DNA of 64,000 nt, taken from positions 338,827 to 402,826 of the forward strand of contig NZ_JAXIVS010000010.1 of assembly GCF_034259325.1 (NCBI RefSeq), given 5' to 3'. This DNA comes from Hyalangium ruber (GTDB taxonomy: Bacteria; Myxococcota; Myxococcia; Myxococcales; Myxococcaceae). Below, one piece after another: positions 43,726-51,993 of the stretch (its first letter is position 1; each line of letters opens with the position of its first letter). The translations under genes were made by a program, and so were the position numbers. The notes beneath the pieces are model-generated. The model did not search any database, was not told where the DNA came from, and worked only from the letters and a program-made list of their open reading frames with translations.

Positions 43726-45687
43726 TTACTCCCCCTGCTTTGCTGGAGCGCCCGAGGCCGTTCGGGAGTCCTCGAGGCCGCGAGATGGCCTGACATGGCA
43801 GGTGTACGACAGGTTGCCCTGCTCTGGCCAGCGCCGTGGGTTGCCCCGCATGAGGGGGGATGACACCACGGGGGCAGGAAGCGGGGCCAGGGAGGGGGGT
43901 CCCCGGCGTCCGCGAGTGAACGCCGTCCAGCCGGGGCAGCCGAGCGCCCGGCGAGCCCGGCCCCGCCGCGCCGAGGCCCACAGCAGGGCCCCCAGGGCCG
44001 CCAGCCACGGGCCTCCGGCGGAGGACGCCGCGCCGCAGCCACAGCCCACCTCCAGCGCCTGGGCCAGGGGCGCGCCCACGGTGAAGGCGCGCGGCTCGGA
44101 GAGCGCCCCGCGCACGCCCAGCCGGTCGGCCACCGCGCGCACCTCGTGGGGCCCCTCGGCCAGGTCCTGCGCGGGCAGGAAGGCGAAGGCGCCGGACTCA
44201 GAGGCCTGCACGCTGCCGAGCAGCGCACCCTCGAGGAAGAGGCTCACCGTGCTGCCCGCCCGCGCCGTGCCCTCGAGCCGCGGCCGAGGGGTTGTCCGCT
44301 CGCCCTGGGCGGGCAGGAGCCAGAGGGGCGCTTCCGGCGCTCCGAAGGCCTCGTTCAGCGTCGTCGTCGCGCCCTGGTTCTCGGGCTGCGTGGTGCTGGG
44401 AGGTGTGGCGCCATAGGTGCCTCCCGCCGCGCCCTCGGCCGTCCCCGCGCTGCCCGGGAGCGCCGTGGCGGTACACGCGAGCGTCTCCGCCTGCACGAGC
44501 ACCACCCCGCCCCCACCGCCGCCGCCAGGCCCATGGGCTTGGGCGTCCTCGCTGTCGCCGCCGTTGCCGCCATGGGCCTGGAGGCTGGCGCAGTCCAGCC
44601 GCCCCTCCACGCGCAGGGTGATATGGCCTCCCGCTCCGCCGCCTCCCGCCCCGTCATTGCCGGCCGCCGTCGAGGACCGGCCGTTGGCGAGGACGCGGCC
44701 CTGGCTGCCCTGGAAGCTTCGTGCCCGCATATAAAGGATACCGCCGCCGGGCCCACCGGCCGTGCCTCCCGAGCCGGCCTGCCCACTGGCGTTGCCCGCG
44801 CCCGCGCCGCCCCCGCCGCCGAACATCATCCGAGACAGGGGCTCGTAGCGCAGCGCCTGGCCGCCCCGGCCTCCCACGTCGCGCGCCCCATCCGTGCTGT
44901 AGCCGCCCTGTCCCCCCGCGCCGCCGTGACCGCCGCCGCCGCCGCCGGCGTCCTGGCAGTTGCCGCCACCGCCGGCGTTCCCCAGGGCCGCGTAGCCATG
45001 GGTGAATGCGCCCGTGGCGATGCGGAAGATGCCTCCGCCCTTGTGGGCGCCTCCGGTTTCCTCGGACTGGTTGGGCTCCTCGCAGCCGGTGAACCGGGAG
45101 CTGACGGTGGCGAACGGTCCGCCCCGGAAGCCCGCGCCCTCGACGGTGATGTCGCCCTGGTTGAGCACGGAGCCGGTGGAGAGGAAGGCGAGCACTCCGC
45201 CCTGGATGCCATTCCACGAAGTCGCCATGAGCGAGGCGCCGGGCTGGACATGCACGCTGGAGTACTCGGGCACGCGCACCACCTGGGCGCCGGGGGTGTT
45301 GAAGGTACCGACGAGCGGCGCGGTGAGGCGCAGGCTGCCGGAGGCCACGGACTCCAGGCGCGCGAACTCCCAGCGTCCGGCGCCCGTGGTGCTCAGCGAG
45401 AGGGGCCCGGAGGGGACCTCCGTCGGCGCGGGGCCCTCGGCATAAACCTGGAGCACGAGGACGAGCTCTCCGGCGGCGAAGCCACTCTCGCTGGCCACGG
45501 TGAGCGCGGTGGCGCCCGCGCTGGCCTTGGCCGTGAGCGCGGTGGCCTCATTGATGATGGTGTCCATCCGTTGGACGCGCAGGGCTCCATGCTGTCCATT
45601 GCCGAGCCCGAAGACATCCACCTCCGCGCGCGAGGCGGTGGAGGCCAGGAGCAACCCGAGACCCAGGAGTGAGCGGAGATGCCGCAT
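43726..45687 (-). CDS. AgmC-like glycine-rich surface protein with MYXO-CTERM-like tail
   Basis: 653 residues from the ATG at 45687, opening a signal peptide (LRSLLGLGLLLASTASRA). Three parts follow: a beta-rich N-terminal domain (DVFGLGNGQHGALRV...), a long stretch with very Gly-rich loops (about 230-440) resembling the adventurous-gliding protein AgmC, and an Ig-like repeat (RPRLEGTARAGSTVSLFLEG). Near residue 560 is VGCGCGAASS, a hydrophobic helix and RRGRARR, a MYXO-CTERM-like sorting signal, normally at the very end. Here about 75 more residues continue with uncharacteristic composition, so the last part may be a lost stop or frameshift. Its stop is 3 bp from cheB. Confidence 0.75.
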   Translation of the reverse strand: MRHLRSLLGLGLLLASTASRAEVDVFGLGNGQHGALRVQRMDTIINEATALTAKASAGATALTVASESGFAAGELVLVLQVYAEGPAPTEVPSGPLSLSTTGAGRWEFARLESVASGSLRLTAPLVGTFNTPGAQVVRVPEYSSVHVQPGASLMATSWNGIQGGVLAFLSTGSVLNQGDITVEGAGFRGGPFATVSSRFTGCEEPNQSEETGGAHKGGGIFRIATGAFTHGYAALGNAGGGGNCQDAGGGGGGHGGAGGQGGYSTDGARDVGGRGGQALRYEPLSRMMFGGGGGAGAGNASGQAGSGGTAGGPGGGILYMRARSFQGSQGRVLANGRSSTAAGNDGAGGGGAGGHITLRVEGRLDCASLQAHGGNGGDSEDAQAHGPGGGGGGGVVLVQAETLACTATALPGSAGTAEGAAGGTYGATPPSTTQPENQGATTTLNEAFGAPEAPLWLLPAQGERTTPRPRLEGTARAGSTVSLFLEGALLGSVQASESGAFAFLPAQDLAEGPHEVRAVADRLGVRGALSEPRAFTVGAPLAQALEVGCGCGAASSAGGPWLAALGALLWASARRGRARRALGCPGWTAFTRGRRGPPSLAPLPAPVVSSPLMRGNPRRWPEQGNLSYTCHVRPSRGLEDSRTASGAPAKQGE

Positions 45688-45797
45688 CGCTCCCATTCTG
45701 GCCGGAGCATGGAGGGAGCACACAACCCCCACCCCCCGCTTTTCCTGAGCGCCACGAGCCTCGCGCGGCGGCCCGCGGCCCCCTAGACTGGCCGCCC

Positions 45798-46439
45798 ATG
45801 CCTTCCACCGCTCCGCTCTGGGCGCTGGTTCCTGGGGGTGCGGGGGTGCCGCTCGCGAAGGTGGGCGGCGAACCCGAGCCCGTAGGCACCTTGCGCTGGC
45901 CGGCGTGCGCCATGTGCGGCACGCCGATGCGCTTCCTCTTCCAGCTCCCGCACGTGCCGGGCAAGGTGGACCTGTCCCCTTCCGCGGCCGTGTACGTGTT
46001 CCAGTGCGAGAACCCGGACACCGTCTGCTACCGCTCCATGCCCGATGATGGCGCCAACGCGGCGGTGCCCGTGCGCGCCGGCCCTCCCCAGCTCGAAGGC
46101 GCGCGCTTCACGGGGCTGGCCTACCACCCCTGGAGCCTGGGCTTCGCGCCCGCCGAGGAGGACACGGCCACGCTCTCCCTCGACGTGAACGAGGCCACGC
46201 GCGAGCAGCTCAAGGCGCTCGACCGGGCACAGGAGGAGGCACCCGAGAGCAAGGTGGGCGGCGTGGCGGTGTGGCTCAACGGCGACGCGGTGCCCACCTG
46301 CTGCGGAGAGCCGGCCCGCTTCGTGGCGCAGCTCTCGGCCATGCCCTTCGGCCTGGAGTTCGGCGACAACGGCCGGGGCTACCTTTTCCGGTGCCAGCGC
46401 GAGCCCGAGCACTTCCGCTTCCTCTCGCAGGGGGCGTGA
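45798..46439 (+). CDS. Hypothetical protein with CxxC motifs
   Basis: 213 residues from the ATG at 45798 (upstream 43 residues are not supported). Two cysteine pairs, CAMC (about residue 37) and CCGEP (about 167), may bind zinc; the closing GRGYLFRCQREPEHF and opening 'GTLRWPACAMCGTPMRFL' recall DUF1963/YwqG-like proteins, though I cannot confirm that. Single-gene unit, divergent from the AgmC-like gene and convergent with the oxidoreductase. Cytoplasmic. Confidence 0.7.
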   Translation: MPSTAPLWALVPGGAGVPLAKVGGEPEPVGTLRWPACAMCGTPMRFLFQLPHVPGKVDLSPSAAVYVFQCENPDTVCYRSMPDDGANAAVPVRAGPPQLEGARFTGLAYHPWSLGFAPAEEDTATLSLDVNEATREQLKALDRAQEEAPESKVGGVAVWLNGDAVPTCCGEPARFVAQLSAMPFGLEFGDNGRGYLFRCQREPEHFRFLSQGA

Positions 46440-46450
46440 GCGCCGCTCAC
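46436..46450. terminator. Short hairpin over both stop codons
   Basis: GTGAGC-GCC-GCTCAC contains the stop of each convergent gene. The 6-bp stem is weak and has no T run. Confidence 0.35.
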
Positions 46451-47499
46451 TCGGTGATGCGCAGGACGATCTTCCCGCGCGTGTGCTTGCTCTGGATGAG
46501 CTCCTGCGCGCGGCGGATGTCCCGCAGCGAGAGCACCTCGCTGACGACGGGGCGAAGCTGGCCCGCGTCGATGAGCCGGCCCAGCTCGGTGAGCTGCTCC
46601 GCGCTGGGCTCGGTGATGAACCACGCGCCCCGAACGCCATGGGCCTTGGCCCGCTCGACCACGGACGGGTTCAGCAGGGAGACGAGGATGCCGCCCTTCT
46701 TGAGCACCTGCCAGGAGCGCTCCTGCGTCTCTCCGGCGATGGGATCCAGCACGACATCCACATCCTTCACCACGTCCTCGAAGCGCGTGGCGCGATAGTC
46801 GATGACCTCATCGGCGCCCAGCGACTTCAGGTAGTCGAGGTTGTGCGCGGAGCCGGTGGCGATGACCTTCGCTCCCCGTGCCTTGGCGAGCTGGACGGCC
46901 ATCGTCCCGACGCCTCCCGAGCCACCGTGGATGAGGACGGTCTGCCCGGCGGAGAGCTCCGCCCGCTGCACCAGGGCCTGCCATGACGTCAGCGCGGTGA
47001 GCGGCACCGCGGCCGCCTGCACGAAGTCGAGAGTCTGGGGCTTGAGGGCCACTACCCGCTCGGGCAGGGCGATGTACTCGGCGAACGCGCCATCGCGCCG
47101 CGGATCCGCGTAGGCGAACACGGCATCCCCCGGCTTGAAGCGGCCCACCTGGGAGCCGACCTGCTCGACGACGCCCGCCACATCCCAGCCGAGCGTGAGC
47201 GGCAGCGTGTTCCAGAGGACGCTGCGCATGTACCCCTGCCGCACGGCCACATCCACCGGGTTGACGCCGGCGGCATGCACACGGATGAGCACCTCGTCCG
47301 GGCGAGGGCTCGGGCGGGGAGCGTCCTCGTAGCGAAGGACGTCGAGGCCTCCGTACGCGTGGATGCGCACGGCCTTCATGCGCTCGGGAGCCGGAGGCGC
47401 GAGGCTCTCAGGCAGGGCGGCCGAGCAGCCAGCGAGCCAGAGGCCGAGCACGGAGGACAGGACCCTCCCGAGGAGGGTACGCGGTAACGGAGCGGACAT
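46447..47499 (-). CDS. Zinc-free MDR oxidoreductase (quinone reductase-like) with lipoprotein signal
   Basis: 350 residues. Residues 41 on form a medium-chain dehydrogenase/reductase with the NADP Rossmann motif (GGSGGVGTMAVQLAKARG) and 'AGVNPVDVAVRQGYM', typical of quinone oxidoreductases. No zinc-binding Cys set is present. Residues 1-40 are unusual: MSAPLPRTLLGRVLSSVLG and then LAGC form a lipobox signal (Cys25), so it would be a lipoprotein. The ATG at 47379 (MKAVRIHAYGG) would give a normal cytoplasmic enzyme. The choice decides its location and is unresolved. Confidence 0.85.
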   Translation of the reverse strand: MSAPLPRTLLGRVLSSVLGLWLAGCSAALPESLAPPAPERMKAVRIHAYGGLDVLRYEDAPRPSPRPDEVLIRVHAAGVNPVDVAVRQGYMRSVLWNTLPLTLGWDVAGVVEQVGSQVGRFKPGDAVFAYADPRRDGAFAEYIALPERVVALKPQTLDFVQAAAVPLTALTSWQALVQRAELSAGQTVLIHGGSGGVGTMAVQLAKARGAKVIATGSAHNLDYLKSLGADEVIDYRATRFEDVVKDVDVVLDPIAGETQERSWQVLKKGGILVSLLNPSVVERAKAHGVRGAWFITEPSAEQLTELGRLIDAGQLRPVVSEVLSLRDIRRAQELIQSKHTRGKIVLRITE

Positions 47500-47664
47500 G
47501 CGCGGGGCTTAGTCGAACGCCTGGTTGGCGACCATGGGAACGCGAGGTGTCGAGGGCTATTCCCGATGTCGCTGCCTGCCCTCGTCCCCATCTTTCGAGG
47601 TGGACGCGCCAGGGCCGCCGGTCCTCGCCCTGGCCATGGACCTGAGCGGGCGAAGGAGCGAGCG

Positions 47665-48279
47665 ATGTATCAGCGCACGAACATTCGAAGAGGCATGGCC
47701 GTCACCAGCTACGACGGGGTGCAGGTGGGTCGCGTCATCGACGTGACGCCGGGCGCCATCGTCGTCGAGAAGGGCCAGTTCTTCCTTCGGGACTTCGAGG
47801 TCCCTCTGAGTGACATCTCCACGGTGCGAGGCGACGACATCGTGCTGATCCGGGACTACGACGCCCTGCGCCGCCTGGACACGCTGGACGCCGACGGCGG
47901 CGGGCAGGGGCTGGGGCTGGGCCCGACGGACCTCACCCAGGCGCGCATGGACAGCGCCAAGTTCCAGGACCATGGCCAGTACGACCTGCGCCCGGCGAGC
48001 GAGGGGGGCCACTCGCTCGCGCCGGACGCCTTCACCCAGGCGCGCATGGACAGCGCGCACTTCCAAGACGACGACGAGCTGTCCGACCTGAGGCCCACGA
48101 CGCCGTCGCCGCCGCGCTCGGAGCGGCCCTTCATCCCTCCTCCGCCGCATGAGCCGGCGATGTCGGAGCGCCGCGCCGCGGGCCCAGGGTGGGATCCGCT
48201 GAGCGTGGACGAGGAGAACGAGGAGCGGAAGGCGCCGCGGACGGGAGGCCCCGACACCGAGCCGCCCACGCGCTACTGA
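47665..48279 (+). CDS. PRC-barrel-like/DUF2171 protein with internal repeats
   Basis: 204 residues, ATG with AAGGAG at ideal spacing (upstream frame is not coding). Residues 1-85 are a DUF2171/PRC-barrel-like fold like the gene at 41942 (MYQRTNIRRGMAVTSYDGV). Residues 90-150 hold two copies of a motif reading TQARMDSAKFQD and TQARMDSAHFQD, then a Pro/Glu tail. The function is unknown. Its stop is 8 bp before the next gene's start, suggesting a two-gene unit. Confidence 0.78.
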   Translation: MYQRTNIRRGMAVTSYDGVQVGRVIDVTPGAIVVEKGQFFLRDFEVPLSDISTVRGDDIVLIRDYDALRRLDTLDADGGGQGLGLGPTDLTQARMDSAKFQDHGQYDLRPASEGGHSLAPDAFTQARMDSAHFQDDDELSDLRPTTPSPPRSERPFIPPPPHEPAMSERRAAGPGWDPLSVDEENEERKAPRTGGPDTEPPTRY

Positions 48280-48287
48280 CGTCTGGC

Positions 48288-48593
48288 ATGTACCTCATCC
48301 AGTTCCTGCTGCCGCTCCGGGACAACGAGGGACGGCCCTTTCTCCGCGCGGACTTCGAGCGGGTCCGCGCGGAGCTCATCGAGCGGTTTGGTGGCGTCAC
48401 CGCCTTTCTCCAGTCCCCCGCCTCGGGGGCGTGGAAGGAGGAGGGCGAGACGACGCATGACGAGGTGGTGCTCTTCGAGGTGATGAGCGACGCCCTCGAT
48501 CGGGCATGGTGGAAGGGCTACCGCGCGGAGCTCGAGCGGCGCTTCCGACAAGAGGCACTGCTGGTGCGAGCGCTCGGCGCCGAGACCTTGTAG
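48288..48593 (+). CDS. Small hypothetical protein
   Basis: 101 residues from the ATG at 48288 (MYLIQFLLPLRDNEG). It is a soluble alpha/beta protein of ferredoxin-like or dabb type, judging by alternating 'YLIQFLLPL' strand, 'FERVRAELIERFGG' helix and 'DEVVLFEVM' strand. I do not recognise a family. It follows the PRC-barrel-like gene by 8 bp and precedes a CDP-alcohol phosphotransferase gene by 109 bp. Confidence 0.72.
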   Translation: MYLIQFLLPLRDNEGRPFLRADFERVRAELIERFGGVTAFLQSPASGAWKEEGETTHDEVVLFEVMSDALDRAWWKGYRAELERRFRQEALLVRALGAETL

Positions 48594-48702
48594 GCGCAGC
48601 GAGCAGCGGGCTGCCACGACTCCGAGTGGCCGAGGCGGCGACCGTCCTCTGCCGGCAGGAATCGGCGCCTTATCTTCATGGGCAGAGCCTGGAAGCCACA
48701 CC

Positions 48703-49323
48703 ATGCGCCGAGAGCCCCTCCTCAGCCCTTCTGAGTTCGCCGCCCGGAGCATGGCCCCTCCTCCCGAGGCCCCTCAGCGCTCGCCCCTGCTCTCTCGAAA
48801 GGTGCGGCTGGCGCTCCTGCACACGCTGTCGCTGTCCCGACTGGTGCTCGCAGCCGTCTTCCTCATGACGTCCGACGCACTGTTGCGCGCGGGGCTCATC
48901 GTCCTGTCGGGCCTCACGGATGTGCTCGATGGGTGGATCGCCCGCCACGCCAGGCTCACCACGCGCCTCGGTGCGCTGCTCGACCCGGTGGGGGACCGTG
49001 GCTTCGCCGTCGCCGCCATCTTCGCCCTGCTGCTGGATGGACTGCTGACGCCCCTCCAGGTGTGCGTGCTGCTGCTGCGCGACGTGATGACCGCGATCGG
49101 CTACCTGGTCGCGAAGCTGATGCCCTCCTTCCGCCTGGTGGAGTTCAAGGCGCGGATGCTCGGCAAGGCCACCACCAGTCTGCAGACGGTGACATTGCTG
49201 GCGGCGCTGCTGCTGCCCGTAGCGGTCCCCGCGCTCGTGGCGGTCGTGGGCGTGCTCGCCGTCGCGGCCGTGGTGGACTACACCCGCGCCGTGTTTCGAG
49301 CCCGGGTCCAGCTCCGGGCCTGA
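48703..49323 (+). CDS. CDP-alcohol phosphatidyltransferase family protein
   Basis: 206 residues, integral membrane protein. The family motif D-x2-DG-x2-AR-x8-G-x3-D-x3-D is complete: DVLDGWIAR (Asp73, Asp76), then GALLDPVGD. Six hydrophobic helices are visible. It would transfer a phosphatidyl or similar group from a CDP-activated lipid to an alcohol such as glycerol-3-phosphate or inositol in the inner membrane; the acceptor cannot be told from sequence. It is not next to other lipid genes. A shared palindromic terminator follows. Confidence 0.88.
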   Translation: MRREPLLSPSEFAARSMAPPPEAPQRSPLLSRKVRLALLHTLSLSRLVLAAVFLMTSDALLRAGLIVLSGLTDVLDGWIARHARLTTRLGALLDPVGDRGFAVAAIFALLLDGLLTPLQVCVLLLRDVMTAIGYLVAKLMPSFRLVEFKARMLGKATTSLQTVTLLAALLLPVAVPALVAVVGVLAVAAVVDYTRAVFRARVQLRA

Positions 49324-49354
49324 CAGCGGGGCCGTCCCGGCGGCGCTCCTGCCC

Positions 49355-49378
49355 AACTTGTCGGACATCAGACAGGTT
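49355..49378. terminator. Palindromic terminator, second copy of the 31026 element
   Basis: AACTTGTC / GACAGGTT (one G-T pair) with an 8-base loop, between the convergent ends at 49323 and 49427. It aligns with the element at 31026-31050 at about 21 of 25 positions. Confidence 0.65.
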
Positions 49379-49426
49379 CGCGCAGCCTCCCTCCGGAGCA
49401 GGCGCTCCGGCCCTGCGCGTCCGCCC

Positions 49427-50125
49427 TCAGCGTGGGGTCGGCAGGGCGATGATCTCCGTTGCCTGGTTATGGCCGGCGAGCAGATCCACCGTGGCGCGCA
49501 CGCGCGTGCCGCGTGTGAGCTGCCGGGCCGTGATGCGCTGACCATCTCGATACACACGGGTGCCCTGGCCCATCTCCACCGTGAAGGCCTGGCCCTCTTC
49601 GTCCAGCAACTCGAGCCGCCCGTTGGACACCGAGCGCACCGTGCCGGTGTAGATCGCGTTCACGATGGCCTGGCCTGGATCCGTCGTGCCCGTGGACGCG
49701 CCGCCACGAGGTGCCGTGGCCGTGCTGCCACCCGTACCCGTGTCCTGACTGGCCCCCCCGGCCTGCCCGGAGCCCCCCACCCCCGTGGACGCCGTGGCGT
49801 TCGCCAGCTCCGCGCGAACCTGGGCCAGTTCCTGGCGGAGCCGCGCCACCTCCGACTGGAGCTCCAGCACGAGGCGCTGGCTCTCCACCGAGCCGGCGCC
49901 CGTCGCCCCGGCTGCCCCTCCGCCTCCCGTGCCCTCCGTCATCCCCACCGGTGGAGCGCTCTCCGGGACCCCCACGCGCGCATCTCCGGGCTGCGTTCCC
50001 TGCACCCGCGTGTCCGTCGCGTCCCGCTCCACCGTGTCCGAGGGACTCTGGGTCGTCTCCCCCTGCCCGCACAGGAGCAACGACAGCCCCACCACGCCCA
50101 GCGCTGTCCACGTGACCTTCTGCAT
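49427..50125 (-). CDS. Exported protein with coiled coil and DUF5666-like domain
   Basis: 232 residues from the ATG at 50125, which has GGGAGG eight bases before it. A hydrophobic start (VTWTALGVVGLSLLLCGQGE) suggests export; the Cys is not in a canonical lipobox. After a low-complexity region comes a coiled coil (RLVLELQSEVARLRQEL), a Gly/Thr linker and a DUF5666-like barrel (YTGTVRSVSNGRLELLDEEG...). The adjacent gene at 50216 has a matching domain. Role unknown. Confidence 0.75.
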   Translation of the reverse strand: MQKVTWTALGVVGLSLLLCGQGETTQSPSDTVERDATDTRVQGTQPGDARVGVPESAPPVGMTEGTGGGGAAGATGAGSVESQRLVLELQSEVARLRQELAQVRAELANATASTGVGGSGQAGGASQDTGTGGSTATAPRGGASTGTTDPGQAIVNAIYTGTVRSVSNGRLELLDEEGQAFTVEMGQGTRVYRDGQRITARQLTRGTRVRATVDLLAGHNQATEIIALPTPR

Positions 50126-50215
50126 GTGCCGCGCCTCCCTTGTCACTCAAGGTTGGCTGCTGGACGTTGCCGGGCAATGGCCGCCCGCGCGCCGGTGCTC
50201 CCCTGCTGTCCGAGC

Positions 50216-50611
50216 TCAGCGCTCGGGTGCCGACGGCGGCTGGAAGACCTCCAGGCTGCGCAGCCGGGGCTCATCCACGCCCTCCTCGGCCACGGCGCGC
50301 ACCGCCGCTCCCTCTTCCAAGGCCCGCAGCGCCCCGGCCACTCCGCCCTGGCCGATGAGCTGCGTGCGCTGATCCACGCCGAACTCGAAGAGGCGACCCG
50401 ACGGATCCACCATCAGCAGCCGGCCCTGCCCGAAGGACCGCACCGTGCCCAGAATGGCGTCCTCGCTCGCCGCCCCTCCAGCCCGCGGCGACCTGGAGGC
50501 CTCCTCGGGAACACGTGCCTGCTCGGCGGGCTGCTGCCGCGCCTCCTCCGCCCGGACGTCGGGCGCGGCCAACACCCCGAGCATGCCCGCCACCACGAAC
50601 TCCTTCTTCAT
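50216..50611 (-). CDS. Exported protein with DUF5666-like domain
   Basis: 131 residues, ATG at 50611 with AGGAG at the right distance. Signal peptide (MKKEFVVAGMLGVLAAPDVRA). The C-terminal part (ILGTVRSFGQGRLLMVDPSG) parallels the domain of the neighbouring gene downstream, so the two are probably a tandem duplication with divergence. It lies upstream of that gene on the same strand (91 bp gap) and is divergent from the ECF sigma gene, a position typical of a sigma-factor target. Confidence 0.75.
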   Translation of the reverse strand: MKKEFVVAGMLGVLAAPDVRAEEARQQPAEQARVPEEASRSPRAGGAASEDAILGTVRSFGQGRLLMVDPSGRLFEFGVDQRTQLIGQGGVAGALRALEEGAAVRAVAEEGVDEPRLRSLEVFQPPSAPER

Positions 50612-50657
50612 GACTCGCTCCTGGCTCTCCCTCAAAGGTGGGGGCAGGTCGGCGGAA

Positions 50658-50726
50658 GGAACCCGGGCATGACACCCACCCCTCCCTTCACCCCTGGCCC
50701 CACGGGGGTGGGAGCGAGTGGGTTCC
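50658..50726. promoter_or_regulatory. Candidate ECF-type promoter elements facing each other
   Basis: GGAACC on plus (50658-50663) and on minus (complement of 50721-50726) are ECF-like -35 elements between the divergent sigma and DUF5666-like genes. No matching -10 elements were confirmed. Confidence 0.3.
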
Positions 50727-50808
50727 CCTTCCTGCGCGATTGGGGCACGCTGTCAGCACCCGGCGGACCCGAAAAAAGGAAGGGAGCCCTGAAACCGCCG
50801 GCCGCCCC

Positions 50809-51444
50809 ATGTCACTGAGGCTCGTGGCTCCTCTGCTCGCCTTGCGAATCCTGCCCGCCAGAGACGCTGTGCCCGCCGAGGCCGGGAACGGGGAGCGCAT
50901 GCTGGTGCGCCGGGCGCGACTGGGAGACCCGGCCGCCTTCCGCACCCTCTTCGAGCGCCACAGCCCGGCGGTGTGGCGCTTCCTCCGGGACTCGTTCCGG
51001 GACGAGTCCGCCGCGGACGAGGCCACGCAGGAGACGTTCGTGCGCGCCCACGGGCGGCTCACGACGCTCAAGGACGAGGACCGACTGGCCTCGTGGCTGC
51101 TGGGCATCGCGCGCCTGGTGTTCCTGGAGGCGCGACGCTCGCGGGGCGTGCATGTGGATGTGGACGGGGAGGACGGCGAGGGGCTGGTGGAGGCGGTGCT
51201 GCCCACGCCCACGCCCGAGGACATGCTGCTGGACCGCGAGACGGAGGCGGTGCTGAACCAGGCCCTGGGCACGCTGCGCGAGGAGCGGCGCTCGGCGCTG
51301 CTGCTGCGCATCGACCACGGGCTGCCGTACGAGGAGATCGCACAGGTGATGGGCTGGTCGCTGCCCAAGGTGAAGAACGAGATCCACCGCGCGCGGCTGC
51401 AGCTGCGCGAACAGCTTTCCGGCTACGTCGGAGGTCGCTCATGA
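50809..51444 (+). CDS. ECF-type RNA polymerase sigma factor
   Basis: 211 residues from the ATG at 50809; an internal ATG at 50899 with GGGGAG just upstream would give 181 residues and is also plausible. Region 2 is seen in 'LGDPAAFRTLFERHSPAVWRF' and DEATQETFVRAH, region 4 in 'LREERRSALLLRIDHGLPYEE' and the helix-turn-helix IAQVMGWSLPKVKNEIHRARLQL. It directs RNA polymerase to a specific promoter set. The stop overlaps the anti-sigma start (ATGA), giving strict co-expression. Confidence 0.92.
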   Translation: MSLRLVAPLLALRILPARDAVPAEAGNGERMLVRRARLGDPAAFRTLFERHSPAVWRFLRDSFRDESAADEATQETFVRAHGRLTTLKDEDRLASWLLGIARLVFLEARRSRGVHVDVDGEDGEGLVEAVLPTPTPEDMLLDRETEAVLNQALGTLREERRSALLLRIDHGLPYEEIAQVMGWSLPKVKNEIHRARLQLREQLSGYVGGRS

Positions 51445-51971
51445 GCCTGGCGTGCCGAGAGCTGGAGTTGGATGCGCTGCTGTCCGAGGAGCTGTCCCCG
51501 GCGGAGGCCGAGCGGGTGCGCGCGCACGTGGATGGGTGTGCCGCGTGCCAGCACGCCCTGTCGTGGCTGAAGCTGGAGCGTGGGTGGATGACTCAGCGCG
51601 CGCGCCGCACGCCGGCCCGCCCCGCGCTGGACTTCTCCGCCCTGCAGGCCCGGCTGGCCGCACCGAGCCCCACCGTGCCCCCCGCTCCTATAAAGGAGAG
51701 CCGGGTCCGCCGCGCCCTCGCCCGTCGAGGCGAGTGGGCACACGGCGGAAAAATGGTGATGGGAGCCGCGGCGGCCGTGGCCTTCTTCGTCTTCGGCGTG
51801 ACGCCGATGCGGCCGGTGCCCTCGGTGGACGAGGTGTGGTCCTCGCAAGAGGTGGTGCTCGCCTCGGGTCCGGTGCTGGCCTGCGTGGACCCGAGCGGCG
51901 AGGCGGTGGCGGCGCTCGAGGACCGCTTCGGCGCCTGCCTCATCGCCTCGCCCGCCCTGCCCACCTACTGA
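51441..51971 (+). CDS. Anti-sigma factor with zinc finger (ZAS) and TM helix
   Basis: 176 residues, ATGA-coupled to the sigma gene. An N-terminal zinc-finger anti-sigma domain is present: C near the start (LACREL), then VRAHVDGCAAC giving H-x3-C-x2-C. A single membrane helix (about 105-123, MVMGAAAAVAFFVFGV) precedes a short exported part with two Cys. It should hold the sigma factor at the membrane until a signal from outside releases it. The signal is unknown. Confidence 0.9.
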   Translation: MSLACRELELDALLSEELSPAEAERVRAHVDGCAACQHALSWLKLERGWMTQRARRTPARPALDFSALQARLAAPSPTVPPAPIKESRVRRALARRGEWAHGGKMVMGAAAAVAFFVFGVTPMRPVPSVDEVWSSQEVVLASGPVLACVDPSGEAVAALEDRFGACLIASPALPTY

Positions 51972-51993
51972 GCAGGGCTCCCGGCGCCGCGCC

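Noticed and set aside
44500..45000. GC-rich simple repeats
   Set aside because: They encode the Gly-rich region of the AgmC-like protein on the minus strand.
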